NCBI RefSeq assembly: GCF_009857745.1
Contig: NZ_WWEN01000005.1
Coordinates: 124,001 to 188,000, forward strand
Reading direction: 5' to 3'
DNA: 64,000 nucleotides
Source of the DNA: Thalassovita mangrovi
GTDB lineage: Bacteria; Pseudomonadota; Alphaproteobacteria; Rhodobacterales; Rhodobacteraceae
The translations under genes were made by a program, and so were the position numbers. Shown one piece after another: positions 19,382 through 27,312 of the stretch. Numbering within the stretch: position 1 is the first letter of the stretch; each line of letters begins with the position of its first letter. The notes beneath the pieces are model-generated. The model made no database searches and was not told where the DNA came from. It worked only from the letters and a program-made list of their open reading frames with translations.

Positions 19382-19408
19382 GCGCCCCCGGTTCATCCTC
19401 GGGGGCGC
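19382..19408 (+). terminator. Intra-operon hairpin after the TRAP binding-protein gene
   Basis: The 9-bp perfect stem GCGCCCCCG/CGGGGGCGC surrounds a 9-nt loop and is not followed by a T-run. As after the PotD-type gene, it probably raises binding-protein output relative to the downstream membrane genes. Confidence 0.6.
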
Positions 19409-19439
19409 AGTTCATCCGACAGACCGAACGGAACCACCC

Positions 19440-20672
19440 ATGCCGAGCATAAACTTCATCCTGCCCCACTGGGTCTACTGGGGTACGCTGATCGTCTTTC
19501 CGCTGATCGCCATGATCATGGCGCGGCGAACGCAGACCAGCGGATATTCGAGCCCCATCGCCTATATGATCCTGATTTCGGGGGGCATTCTTGGCCTCCA
19601 CCGCCTGTATCTGCGTAACCTGTGGGGCCTTTTGTACCTGCCGGTCTTCTTCTTCATCCTCTTCGCCAACGCGCAGGGGCAGGACGCCCGCGAAGCGGAA
19701 TCGCAGGCCGCCAACGTGGTCAGCAGCGCCCAGCGTGTCATCGACCGGCTGGAACCGAAAATCGCCGCGGCCGACGGCAAGATCGAACAATTGCGCGCCG
19801 ATCTGGCCGCCGCCGAAGAAGGCACATTCGCCCAGAAGCGCGCCCAACGGACGCTTGAGAAGGCCGAACAGACCCTGACCGACGACAGCGCCCGGATCGA
19901 AAAGGCCCGCGCCGACAAGACGGCGGGCGAACCGGCGCTGGCCGCCGCCAAGGCCGACCGCGCCCAATGGGCCAACATGGCCTTCTACGCCTTCATGGTC
20001 ATCTGCGCCTTCATGCTGGTCGATGCGGTGCTGCTGCCCCGCCTGGTCAGCCGCGCCGAAGCGCGCGCCGCGCAGGAACCCGAAGAGGAATCCGCCCTCG
20101 AACACGAAGCCGAGGAACGTCTGGAACAGCTCGAGGCCGAGGATGTCCAAAGCGACATGAAACATATCGGCACCGGCTGGACCGGCGTGATCGACCGGAT
20201 GTCCTTCTATGCCGGGGAATTCGTCAGCTACTGGATGGTGATCGCGGTGATCGCTTACTACTACGAAGTGGTGGCGCGCTATGTCTTCAACTCGCCCACC
20301 ATCTGGGTGCATGAAGGCATGTACCTGATGTTCGGCATGCAATACCTGGTCGCCGGCGCCTATGCCGCGCTGACCGACGCGCATGTGAAGGTCGACGTGT
20401 TCTATGCCGACTGGTCGCCGCTGCGCAAAGCGGTGGTGGACCTGTTCACCTCGATCTTCTTCTTCATCTTCGCGGGCACTCTTCTGGCCACCGGATGGAT
20501 CTTCGCAATGGACGCCACAGCGGTGAACGAAGTGTCCTTCTCGGAATGGCAGATCGCCTATTGGCCGTTCAAATGGGCCATCGTCGTGGGGGCCGTGCTG
20601 CTGATCCTGCAAGGGATCGCCAAGCTGGCCTCCGACCTCAACGCCGTCCGCAACAGCCTTCAGGGAGCTTAA
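19440..20672 (+). CDS. TRAP small permease (DctQ) with N-terminal TM2-like and coiled-coil extension
   Basis: 410 residues, about twice the usual DctQ length. Residues 1-75 hold two hydrophobic segments around SGGILGLHRLYLRNLWG, which resembles the TM2-domain pattern. Residues 80-180 are a strongly charged Ala/Glu/Lys-rich coiled coil (VIDRLEPKIAAADGKIEQL, AQRTLEKAEQTL). One further membrane segment lies near 181-203, then an acidic linker (EPEEESALEHEAEERLEQLEAED). The last 170 residues are a normal DctQ: about four membrane helices with VVARYVFNSPTIWVHE and AHVKVDVFY. No frameshift is apparent and the frame is continuous, so this looks like a real fusion. It lies between the DctP and DctM genes and ends 3 bp before the latter. 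Confidence 0.88.
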   Translation: MPSINFILPHWVYWGTLIVFPLIAMIMARRTQTSGYSSPIAYMILISGGILGLHRLYLRNLWGLLYLPVFFFILFANAQGQDAREAESQAANVVSSAQRVIDRLEPKIAAADGKIEQLRADLAAAEEGTFAQKRAQRTLEKAEQTLTDDSARIEKARADKTAGEPALAAAKADRAQWANMAFYAFMVICAFMLVDAVLLPRLVSRAEARAAQEPEEESALEHEAEERLEQLEAEDVQSDMKHIGTGWTGVIDRMSFYAGEFVSYWMVIAVIAYYYEVVARYVFNSPTIWVHEGMYLMFGMQYLVAGAYAALTDAHVKVDVFYADWSPLRKAVVDLFTSIFFFIFAGTLLATGWIFAMDATAVNEVSFSEWQIAYWPFKWAIVVGAVLLILQGIAKLASDLNAVRNSLQGA

Positions 20673-20675
20673 TCC

Positions 20676-22034
20676 ATGGGAATTGAAATGGAAATTGGCT
20701 GGCTGACGGCCCTCATGTTCGGCAGCCTGATGGTGCTGCTGATGGCGGGCCTGCCGTTGGCCTTCGTGACCGGGGGGCTGGCCTGTGTGTTCCTGTTCAT
20801 CCTGGGCGATGCGCAGACCCTCAACATCGTGCCTTCGCGGATCTTCCCGCTGATGACCGATTACCAGCTCTCGGCGATCCCGCTGTTCATCTTCCTGGCG
20901 GCGATGCTGGAAAGGGCGGGGATCATCAACGAGATGTTCGACGTGATCTACAAGCTGATGGGCGGCGTCAAAGGCGGCCTTGCGGCGGCGACGATCATCG
21001 CCTCGACGATCCTCGCTGCGATGGTCGGCGTGATCGGCGCAGCAGTGGTGACCATGGGCATCATCGCCCTGCCCGCCATGCTGCAGCGGAATTACGACCC
21101 GAAGATCGCGATGGGATCGATCATGGCCGGCGGTACGCTGGGCATCCTGATCCCGCCGTCGATCCTGGCGATCATCTATGCCGTTGTCGCCGAACAATCG
21201 GTGGGCGAGCTGTTCATCGGCGCGGTTCTGCCCGGTCTGATGCTGTCGGGGATGTATATCCTCTACGTCACCACCATGTGCTACATCGACCCGAAGAAAG
21301 GCCCGCCGATCCCGGTCGAGGAACGCATCGACACCCGCGAAAAGCTGCGCCTGCTGGGCAACATGGCGGCGCCGATCACCCTGATCATCGTGGTTCTGGG
21401 CGTGATCTTCACCGGCGTCGCAACCCCGGTGGAAGCCGCCGGCATCGGCACCTTCGGCGCCTTCGTGGTGGCCGCGATCCATCGCAAGCTCAGCTGGCAG
21501 ACCATCCGCGAAGCCTGCCTGACCACGCTGAAGGCCAGCGCCATGGTGATCTGGATCATGTTCGGCGCCACCATCTTCGTGGGCCTCTACGTGCTCGAAG
21601 GCGGTCAGCAATTCGTCGAACAGACGATGACCGGGATGGGGCTTGGCCCCTGGGGCATCCTGATCCTGATGCAGGTGATCCTGATCATCCTGGGCATGTT
21701 CCTGGACTGGGTGGGCATCCTGCTGCTGGCGGTGCCGATCTTCGTGCCGATCATCCGTGCGCTTGGCGCCCAGGCCTTCGGGCTGGGATCGGAGGCCGAC
21801 CTGGTGCTGTGGTTCGGCGTGCTCTACCTGGTGAACATGCAGATGAGCTTCCTGTCGCCGCCGTTTGGCTATGCGCTGTTCTATCTGCGCGGCGTGGCGC
21901 CGTCGGAAATCCCGATGAGCGACATCTTCAAATCGGCCCTGCCCTTCCTGTTCCTGCAGATCACCGGGCTGGTGCTGTGCATGCTGTTCCCGCAGATCAT
22001 CACCTGGCTGCCACGGCTGGTATATGGCGGCTGA
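20676..22034 (+). CDS. TRAP transporter large permease (DctM family)
   Basis: A 452-residue polytopic membrane protein with about 12 hydrophobic segments. It is the ion-coupled transport channel of the TRAP system. Family-typical stretches include GLPLAFVTGGLACVFLF, GGVKGGLAAATIIASTILAAMVGVIGAAVVTMGIIALPAML, GGTLGILIPPSI and FLSPPFGYALFYLRGVAP. It has GGGAG 8 nt before the ATG and is followed by a strong terminator that closes the operon. Confidence 0.95.
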   Translation: MGIEMEIGWLTALMFGSLMVLLMAGLPLAFVTGGLACVFLFILGDAQTLNIVPSRIFPLMTDYQLSAIPLFIFLAAMLERAGIINEMFDVIYKLMGGVKGGLAAATIIASTILAAMVGVIGAAVVTMGIIALPAMLQRNYDPKIAMGSIMAGGTLGILIPPSILAIIYAVVAEQSVGELFIGAVLPGLMLSGMYILYVTTMCYIDPKKGPPIPVEERIDTREKLRLLGNMAAPITLIIVVLGVIFTGVATPVEAAGIGTFGAFVVAAIHRKLSWQTIREACLTTLKASAMVIWIMFGATIFVGLYVLEGGQQFVEQTMTGMGLGPWGILILMQVILIILGMFLDWVGILLLAVPIFVPIIRALGAQAFGLGSEADLVLWFGVLYLVNMQMSFLSPPFGYALFYLRGVAPSEIPMSDIFKSALPFLFLQITGLVLCMLFPQIITWLPRLVYGG

Positions 22035-22067
22035 TCGCGGCGACGCCTGAGCACATGATACGATCCG

Positions 22068-22100
22068 AAAGGGCCCGGTTCATCCCGGGCCCTTTTCTTT
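22068..22100 (+). terminator. Terminator of the TRAP operon
   Basis: The 11-bp stem AAAGGGCCCGG/CCGGGCCCTTT with a 6-nt loop leads directly into TTTTCTTTTAC, 33 bp after the DctM stop. Confidence 0.9.
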
Positions 22101-22149
22101 TACCCGGCCGGTGGCGGCCCGGTAGCGGATGGCGGGAAAACTTGTATTT

Positions 22150-22164
22150 TTTACTTATTATTGA
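22150..22164 (+). promoter_or_regulatory. Conserved upstream element, copy A
   Basis: TTTACTTATTATTGA, followed 17 nt later by TGCC, ends 73 bp before the first STAS-like gene. It is the most divergent of four matching elements (consensus TTTACCNNTTGTTGA), each placed 73-81 bp upstream of one of the four paralogues. Confidence 0.6.
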
Positions 22165-22237
22165 AGGATCATCGCCAGACTGCCCCCCGCGTCACCGGAA
22201 CGGGACCGCAGCGGCAAAGACGGAGCGGAGGCAGAAA

Positions 22238-22624
22238 ATGGCGGGAAAGGTCATCGATACGAAGACCGCGCGCACCCTGCTGGGCGACGACGGCATCGTC
22301 CGGGTACACATGTTTCCGGGCACCCGGGAAACCCTTGAAACGGCGCGGGAAAACATCGCCGCTTACCTCGAAATATGCGCGGGGAAAAAGCTTCCGGTGT
22401 TGATCGACCTGAGCGACACCCTGGGCGCGTCGCAGGAAGCGCGCCGGCTCTACAGCGGCGACGATGTCAGCCGCCACGCCATCGCCACCGCGATGATCGT
22501 GACTTCTCCGGTGACCAAGGTGATGGCAAGCTTCTTCCTGAAGCTGAACCAGCCGCGCCGCATTCTGCGGCTGTTCACCTCGGAAACCGAGGCGATCGAA
22601 TGGCTGCGGCAATACCTGCCCTAG
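22238..22624 (+). CDS. STAS/SpoIIAA-like (DUF7793-type) protein, paralogue 1 of 4
   Basis: 128 residues: a short N-terminal strand (DTKTARTLLGDDGIVRVHM), a helix (ETARENIAAYLEICAGKK), a central strand (PVLIDLSDTLGA), and a conserved end SPVTKVMASFFLKLNQPRR-ILRLFTSETEAIEWLRQYL. This alternation of strands and helices and the LIDL strand resemble the small STAS/SEC14-like proteins I know as DUF7793. They are thought to be regulatory, but their ligand is not established to my knowledge. There is no signal peptide. It is the first of four tandem copies and lies downstream of the TRAP terminator, so it has its own promoter. The start at 22238 is supported by GGAG 9-10 nt upstream. Confidence 0.78.
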   Translation: MAGKVIDTKTARTLLGDDGIVRVHMFPGTRETLETARENIAAYLEICAGKKLPVLIDLSDTLGASQEARRLYSGDDVSRHAIATAMIVTSPVTKVMASFFLKLNQPRRILRLFTSETEAIEWLRQYLP

Positions 22625-22734
22625 GCGATCAGGCGGCAAAACGGCCGCACGCCAATCCTGAACATGTTTCCGGCCAATCCCGCCGCCCAACTTGATCCAA
22701 AGCCCGTGTGACCGGCGCGGATAAATCACGGCTC

Positions 22735-22749
22735 TTTACCTGTTGTTGA
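22735..22749 (+). promoter_or_regulatory. Conserved upstream element, copy B
   Basis: TTTACCTGTTGTTGA, ending 81 bp before paralogue 2. The preceding bases GATAAATCACGGCTC and, further left, GAACATGTTT are shared with copy C, showing that the gene and its upstream region were duplicated together. Confidence 0.7.
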
Positions 22750-22830
22750 AGGATCGTCGCCAGAATGCGCCAATCTGGCCCGCAACACGGTCCGGCAAAC
22801 AACAACCGCGTCGGCCCGGAGACAAGATAA

Positions 22831-23214
22831 GTGAAAAAGACCATAGACACGAAAACCGCGCGCACCACGTTGGGCGATGACGGGATTGTCCGGGTCCGAA
22901 TGCGCCCCAACACAACGGAAGACTGCGACTCGGCGCGGGAAAACATAGCCGCGCTGACCGAAATTTGCGGCGGCAAGAAACGCCCGTTGCTGATCGATAT
23001 GGCCGGATCGCAGGGCGCGACGCATGACGCCCGGCTGCAATATAGCGGCGAAGCGATGAGCCGGAACATCTCTGCAGAGGCAATGCTTGTCACCACGCCG
23101 GTCACCAAGGTCGTGGGCCGTTTCTTCGTCAGCCTGAACAAGCCGCGCCACCTGTTGCGGCTGTTCTCTTCGGAACCCGAGGCGGTCGCATGGCTGCGGC
23201 AATACCGGCAGTAG
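22831..23214 (+). CDS. STAS/SpoIIAA-like (DUF7793-type) protein, paralogue 2 of 4
   Basis: 127 residues, the closest relative of paralogue 1. Both have DTKTART-LGDDGIVRV near the N terminus, then the helix SARENIAALTEICGGKK, the strand PLLIDMAGSQGA, and the end SPVTKV-like TPVTKVVGRFFVSLNKPRHLLRLFSSEPEAVAWLRQYR. It is followed by an intergenic region that again carries the conserved element. It is probably a cytoplasmic regulatory domain protein; no catalytic residues are evident. Confidence 0.78.
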   Translation: MKKTIDTKTARTTLGDDGIVRVRMRPNTTEDCDSARENIAALTEICGGKKRPLLIDMAGSQGATHDARLQYSGEAMSRNISAEAMLVTTPVTKVVGRFFVSLNKPRHLLRLFSSEPEAVAWLRQYRQ

Positions 23215-23307
23215 GCCGCCATCGCGCGCAACGCCTACGCGGCATGCAGGAACATGTTTGCCACCCGGCACACTGCGCCCGGGGCTGGCGCCGATAAATC
23301 GCGGCTC

Positions 23308-23322
23308 TTTACCTCTTGTTGA
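23308..23322 (+). promoter_or_regulatory. Conserved upstream element, copy C
   Basis: TTTACCTCTTGTTGA, ending 79 bp before paralogue 3, with GATAAATCGCGGCTC directly before it. As in the other copies, a TGG/TGC triplet follows 17 nt after TTGTTG. Confidence 0.7.
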
Positions 23323-23401
23323 GTGATCCGGGTCAAGATGGCCGCGCGCGGTCGGGGAAGGGTTCGGCACACATCATCGAGGCACGTTCAGCGATAAGCG
23401 A

Positions 23402-23785
23402 ATGAAGGAAAAACGCATCACAACCAAGACAGCGGTCTTGACGCTTACGGAGGACGGCATCGTTCGGGTCTCTTCGCCTCCCGACGTGGTCGACACACTT
23501 GCCACGGCGCAGGAAAATGCGCGGGCTTTCGAAAAATTATGCCGCGGCAAAAAATGCCCCGTGCTGATCTACATCACAGCAACGCGCGGGGAACCGCAGG
23601 AGGTGCGGCGCTTTTACAGCGACCTGTCGCTCACCATTCCTGTTGCAGCTTCAGCGCTGGTTGTTTCGACGCCTGTCAGCAAAGTCATCGGCAGTTTCTA
23701 TATCGGCATCAACAGGCCGCACCACCCGATCAAGCTTTTCACCTCGGAAACGGAGGCGGTCGAATGGCTGAAACAATACCTGTAG
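23402..23785 (+). CDS. STAS/SpoIIAA-like (DUF7793-type) protein, paralogue 3 of 4
   Basis: 127 residues. It retains the family frame (TKTAVLTLTEDGIVRV, a TAQENARAFEKLCRGKK helix, PVLIYITATRGEPQEVRRFY, and the end SKVIGSFYIGINRPHHPIKLFTSETEAVEWLKQYL). The central strand reads LIYI where copies 1, 2 and 4 have LIDL/LIDM. If that Asp is a phosphorylation or ligand position, this copy has lost it. It has its own upstream element. Confidence 0.78.
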   Translation: MKEKRITTKTAVLTLTEDGIVRVSSPPDVVDTLATAQENARAFEKLCRGKKCPVLIYITATRGEPQEVRRFYSDLSLTIPVAASALVVSTPVSKVIGSFYIGINRPHHPIKLFTSETEAVEWLKQYL

Positions 23786-23924
23786 CGCAGCCGCATCCCC
23801 CAAGGGCGTTTCACGACGAACCTGCCTGGCTTCTCCGCCCCGACGGCCTTGCCGCCCGCGCGGCCAAAATCCGTCTCGGCACGCGCCCATTTTCGGGGTC
23901 TGGCCGGGAAAAGCCATGCGCGTT

Positions 23925-23939
23925 TTTACCACTTGTTGA
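23925..23939 (+). promoter_or_regulatory. Conserved upstream element, copy D
   Basis: TTTACCACTTGTTGA, ending 79 bp before paralogue 4, with TGG 17 nt after TTGTTG. Sequence outside the element has diverged more than between B and C, so the 15-mer itself appears to be under selection. Confidence 0.7.
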
Positions 23940-24018
23940 GCGACTGGCGTCACACTGGCCGCAAATGAATCGGTGTCGACCCGGGAAACCCCGCCGATGC
24001 CCGCAACGAAAGGCCCAT

Positions 24019-24393
24019 ATGGCAGCAGCCCTATACCAGACGCAGGCCGGCCCAATGACCATGGGGGAGGACGGCATCATCCGGTTCCGTGTCTCGCCCG
24101 GGGCGACAGTGAACGCCGCCGCGGCACAACAATGCGTTACCGGGGCCTCCCAGCTCGCCGGCAGCGCCAAGCAGCTCCTGCTGATCGACATGCGGGGACT
24201 GCGCGACATCAACCGGGACGCCCGACGTATTTACAACGACGGACCGGCCTTTGCCGTTGCGCTGCTGATCGGATCGCCGATCAGCAAGGTGATCGGCAGC
24301 TTTTTCCTGGGCCTCAACAAACCCTCTTATCCGTTGAGGCTGTTCACCTCGGAACAAGAAGCAGTAAAGTGGCTGAAGGACTTCATAGATTGA
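24019..24393 (+). CDS. STAS/SpoIIAA-like (DUF7793-type) protein, paralogue 4 of 4
   Basis: 124 residues, the most divergent N terminus of the four (ALYQTQAGPMTMGEDGIIRFRV). It has the same later frame: LLLIDMRGLRDINRDARRIYND, SPISKVIGSFFLGLNKPSYPLRLFTSEQEAVKWLKDFI. The start at 24019 is supported by AAAGG 5 nt upstream. Its stop TGA is overlapped by the TTG start of the cyclic-di-GMP protein, so the two proteins are made in a coupled way. This suggests that copy 4 is the direct partner of the GGDEF-EAL protein. Confidence 0.8.
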   Translation: MAAALYQTQAGPMTMGEDGIIRFRVSPGATVNAAAAQQCVTGASQLAGSAKQLLLIDMRGLRDINRDARRIYNDGPAFAVALLIGSPISKVIGSFFLGLNKPSYPLRLFTSEQEAVKWLKDFID

Positions 24394-26873
24394 GCGAACA
24401 GTCCCCCAAATTGTTCCATGAAAACCTGGACCGGCTTCTGGACCTGATCCTGCAGCTGGCCTCGGGCGATTTCCAGGCCCGGCTTCCCCCGTCCGAAGCC
24501 GGAACGACGATGGATGCGCTCGCCGTCGGATTGAACATGCTGGCGGAGGAACTGGAAAGTTCCCTCAACGAACGCGAAAGCGCGCTCAAGTCGCTTACCG
24601 AAAGCGAACAGAAATTCCGGGCCATCACCGACACGGCGCTGGATGCGATCATCCTGCTCGATGGCGGCGGCAAGGTCACCATGTGGAATCCCGCCGCCGA
24701 AAAGATTTACGGCTTCAGCCCCGAGGAAGTCATCGGGCGCGACATTCTCGATCTGCTTGCCCCCGACGAACACCGCGACAGCTACCGGCTGGACTGGGAT
24801 TCATTTCGCGCCACCGGCCAGGGGACGCGGGTCGGCACGGTTTTCGAAGCCCGCGCGCGCAGCAAGCACCAGGGCGAAATCCCCGTCGAAATGTCGGTCT
24901 CCTCCATGTTGCTGAACAACAGGTGGTACGCGATCTGCATCGTGCGCGACATCACCGAACGCAAGGCGATGGAACAATCCGTCGCCGAGGAACGCGAAAT
25001 TCTGCGGGTGATCGACAACACGCTGACCAGATTCATCGGCGGCGAAGACCCGCGGAACGCGTTTGAAATCGTTCTTGTCGAATTGGTCAAGCTGACCGGC
25101 AGCGAATACGGCTTCCTGCAGGATAACCGGATCGACGAACAGGGCAGGTCTTATCTGCGGACCCTGGCCGTATCGGATAACGCGCTGACCCCCAAGCTGA
25201 GGAAAGCCTGGAAGAAACGCGACACCGCCCAGTTCCGGGTCTATGATTTCAGCGGGCTGAACACGCTGTCCTTCGTCAGCGGCGATGTCGTGATCGCCAA
25301 CGATCCCGACGACTATCCGCCCATCGCGGGGTTTCCCGACTGCTGCCCGGCGATCGATTGCTTCCTGGGCATCCCGCTGAAGCGCGGCGAAGAAACCATC
25401 GGATCGATCGGCGTGGCCAACCGGGCCGGCGGCTATGACGGCGCGCTGATCGACCGGCTGACCCCGTTCATATCCGCCATTGCCGAAATCGCCGAAGCCA
25501 ACCAGAACGAAGAGGCCCGCAGGAAATCCGAAAAGCGCACCGAAAGGATGGCCAATTTCGACGAACTCACCGGGCTTCCCAACCGGTCGCAGTTCAAGGA
25601 ACAGCTGCGTTCTGCGGCCGAGCGCGCGAACCGCTATTCCGAACATTGCGCCCTGCTGCTACTGGACCTCGATCACTTCAAGGATGTCAACGACACGCTG
25701 GGCCACCCGGTCGGCGACGCCCTGCTGGCGCTGGTGGGCGAACGGCTGGCCTCGGCGACGCGCGAAAGCGATATCGTGGCGCGGCTGGGCGGCGATGAAT
25801 TCGCCGTCCTGCAGATGAACCTGACGGATTCGAACGATGCCGCCATTCTGGCGCAGCGGCTGATCGACCTGATATCGAAACCCTTCGATATCGGCGGCCA
25901 CCGGATTCACACCGAAACCAGCATCGGCATCGCGCTGTGCGATCCGTGCCAGACCCAGCCCACCCGCCTGTTCAGCCAGGCCGACACGGCGCTGTACCGG
26001 GCCAAGGCGGACGGGCGGCACCGATACCGGTTCCACGACGAACAGGTCGAAGCCGAGGTGCGCCAGCGCGTCACCCTGATCGAGGAGATGCACGAAGCCT
26101 TCGCCGAGGCCCAGTTCGAGCTGTATTACCAGCCGCAGATCGACACCCGCACCCCGCGCCTGGTCGGGCTGGAGGCGCTGTTGCGCTGGAACCATCCCAC
26201 CCGCGGCCTGCTCAGCCCCGGCAGTTTCATTCCGGTCGCCGAAACCAGCGGTTTCGTGCTGGAGATCGAGGCATGGGTGCTGCGTCAGGCCTGCCAGCAG
26301 ATGAGCGCCTGGCGCGCGCAGGGGTTCCTGGGTTCCGCCACTGTCGGCGTCAACCTGTCACCGCTGCAATTCAAGACCGCGGAATTCGAGGCCAATATCC
26401 TCGCCGCGCTTTCAGACACGGGGCTGCCGCCGCGATGCCTGGAACTGGAAATCACCGAACGCTCGGTTGCCGGACGCCCCGAAACGGTGGCCAGGCTGGT
26501 CGAAAGGCTGACCGCGAAGGGCATCGGTTTCTCGATCGACGATTTCGGGACGGGCTATTCTTCCCTGCAATATCTGAAAAAGCTGGCGGTCAAGAAAATC
26601 AAGGTCGCGCAGGGCTTCGTGTCGGACATGATGGCCGATCCCGGCGACGCCTCGATCGTCCGGGCGATCATCAGCCTGGGCCAGGAACTGGGCTATCAGG
26701 TCATCGCCGAGGGCGTGGAAAGCGAGGAACAGCGCGATTTCCTGCAGGACAAGGGATGTTTCCTGTTCCAGGGCTTCCTTTTCGGCAAACCACAGCCCGT
26801 GTCGGCCCTGACCGAACAGTTCCGCAAGGGCGGGCTTGTGCTGCCGGACGGCAGGGTCATCCCCGTATCGTGA
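24390..26873 (+). CDS. PAS-GAF-GGDEF-EAL cyclic-di-GMP signalling protein
   Basis: About 827 residues if read from the TTG at 24390, which overlaps the previous stop (TTGA) and has AAGGA 9 nt upstream. Order: a HAMP-like helical segment (residues 10-70), PAS (about 75-190, AAEKIYGFSPEEVIGRD), GAF (about 205-370), GGDEF (motif RLGGDEF near 467, GLPNR at its start) and EAL (GLEALLRW near 595, DDFGTGYSSL, IAEGVESEEQ). Both catalytic motifs look intact, so the protein could make and break cyclic-di-GMP; which activity dominates cannot be read. There are no membrane segments, so it is cytoplasmic. It probably converts a signal from the PAS/GAF domains, and perhaps the STAS-like partners, into second-messenger level. 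Confidence 0.92.
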   Translation: MSEQSPKLFHENLDRLLDLILQLASGDFQARLPPSEAGTTMDALAVGLNMLAEELESSLNERESALKSLTESEQKFRAITDTALDAIILLDGGGKVTMWNPAAEKIYGFSPEEVIGRDILDLLAPDEHRDSYRLDWDSFRATGQGTRVGTVFEARARSKHQGEIPVEMSVSSMLLNNRWYAICIVRDITERKAMEQSVAEEREILRVIDNTLTRFIGGEDPRNAFEIVLVELVKLTGSEYGFLQDNRIDEQGRSYLRTLAVSDNALTPKLRKAWKKRDTAQFRVYDFSGLNTLSFVSGDVVIANDPDDYPPIAGFPDCCPAIDCFLGIPLKRGEETIGSIGVANRAGGYDGALIDRLTPFISAIAEIAEANQNEEARRKSEKRTERMANFDELTGLPNRSQFKEQLRSAAERANRYSEHCALLLLDLDHFKDVNDTLGHPVGDALLALVGERLASATRESDIVARLGGDEFAVLQMNLTDSNDAAILAQRLIDLISKPFDIGGHRIHTETSIGIALCDPCQTQPTRLFSQADTALYRAKADGRHRYRFHDEQVEAEVRQRVTLIEEMHEAFAEAQFELYYQPQIDTRTPRLVGLEALLRWNHPTRGLLSPGSFIPVAETSGFVLEIEAWVLRQACQQMSAWRAQGFLGSATVGVNLSPLQFKTAEFEANILAALSDTGLPPRCLELEITERSVAGRPETVARLVERLTAKGIGFSIDDFGTGYSSLQYLKKLAVKKIKVAQGFVSDMMADPGDASIVRAIISLGQELGYQVIAEGVESEEQRDFLQDKGCFLFQGFLFGKPQPVSALTEQFRKGGLVLPDGRVIPVS

Positions 26874-26924
26874 TCCGGGTATTACACCCCGGGATGCCCC
26901 GCCTTTTGACCGTTATGGCCAGGA

Positions 26925-27209
26925 TCAGTTGTCCCAGGTCATCCCGGTGAATTCCTCACGAAAGGCAAAGCGTTCAAGGTGCTTGTCGATCACGTGATGC
27001 GCCCGGTCGACATGTTCCGGCCCGTCCAGTTCGAACCGGACCGACAGACCGCTTGCATCGGCATGCATGATGGCCTTGCCCATGTCGAAGGCGCAGGTCC
27101 CGTCGGTTTCGGTGAACTCCACCTCGATCTTGTGGCCGAAATGCTTGCACAGCTGCTGCAGGTATTTCGATCCGTTCGGCGTGGCAAAGGTGCCGGTGAT
27201 GACATGCAT
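26925..27209 (-). CDS. DUF2218 family protein
   Basis: 94 residues, with the family pattern FATPNGSKYLQQLCKHFGHKIEVEF, CAFDMGKAIMHADASGLSVRFE, and a C-terminal helix DRAHHVIDKHLERFAFREE. DUF2218 proteins are small, cytoplasmic and often found with siderophore or other iron-uptake genes; a heme- or metal-related role is plausible but unproven. The start at 27209 has GGAG 7 nt upstream. A TGA-N9-TCA site just upstream suggests iron control. It lies beside the heme-uptake cluster on the same strand but ends convergently with the GGDEF-EAL gene. Confidence 0.85.
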   Translation of the reverse strand: MHVITGTFATPNGSKYLQQLCKHFGHKIEVEFTETDGTCAFDMGKAIMHADASGLSVRFELDGPEHVDRAHHVIDKHLERFAFREEFTGMTWDN

Positions 27210-27225
27210 GGGGTCGCTCCATTCC

Positions 27226-27240
27226 TGATTATTTCAGTCA
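27226..27240 (-). promoter_or_regulatory. Candidate iron-Rhodo-box (RirA-type site)
   Basis: TGATTATTTCAGTCA fits the TGA-N9-TCA pattern described for the iron-Rhodo-box, and it contains the inverted repeat CTGA-N5-TCAG. It lies 17 bp upstream of the DUF2218 start in an A/T-rich stretch, where a repressor would block the promoter. Confidence 0.5.
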
Positions 27241-27312
27241 ATTAATCGGAATGACGCCAATTTCAAGTTTTTTCTTCCCTCCCCTGCGGAACCGGGGCAG
27301 CTGCGCCTCAGC

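Noticed and set aside
22150-23939. CRISPR-like array because of four similar spaced elements
   Set aside because: The repeats are about 570-620 bp apart and each precedes a gene; there are no short spacers or cas genes.
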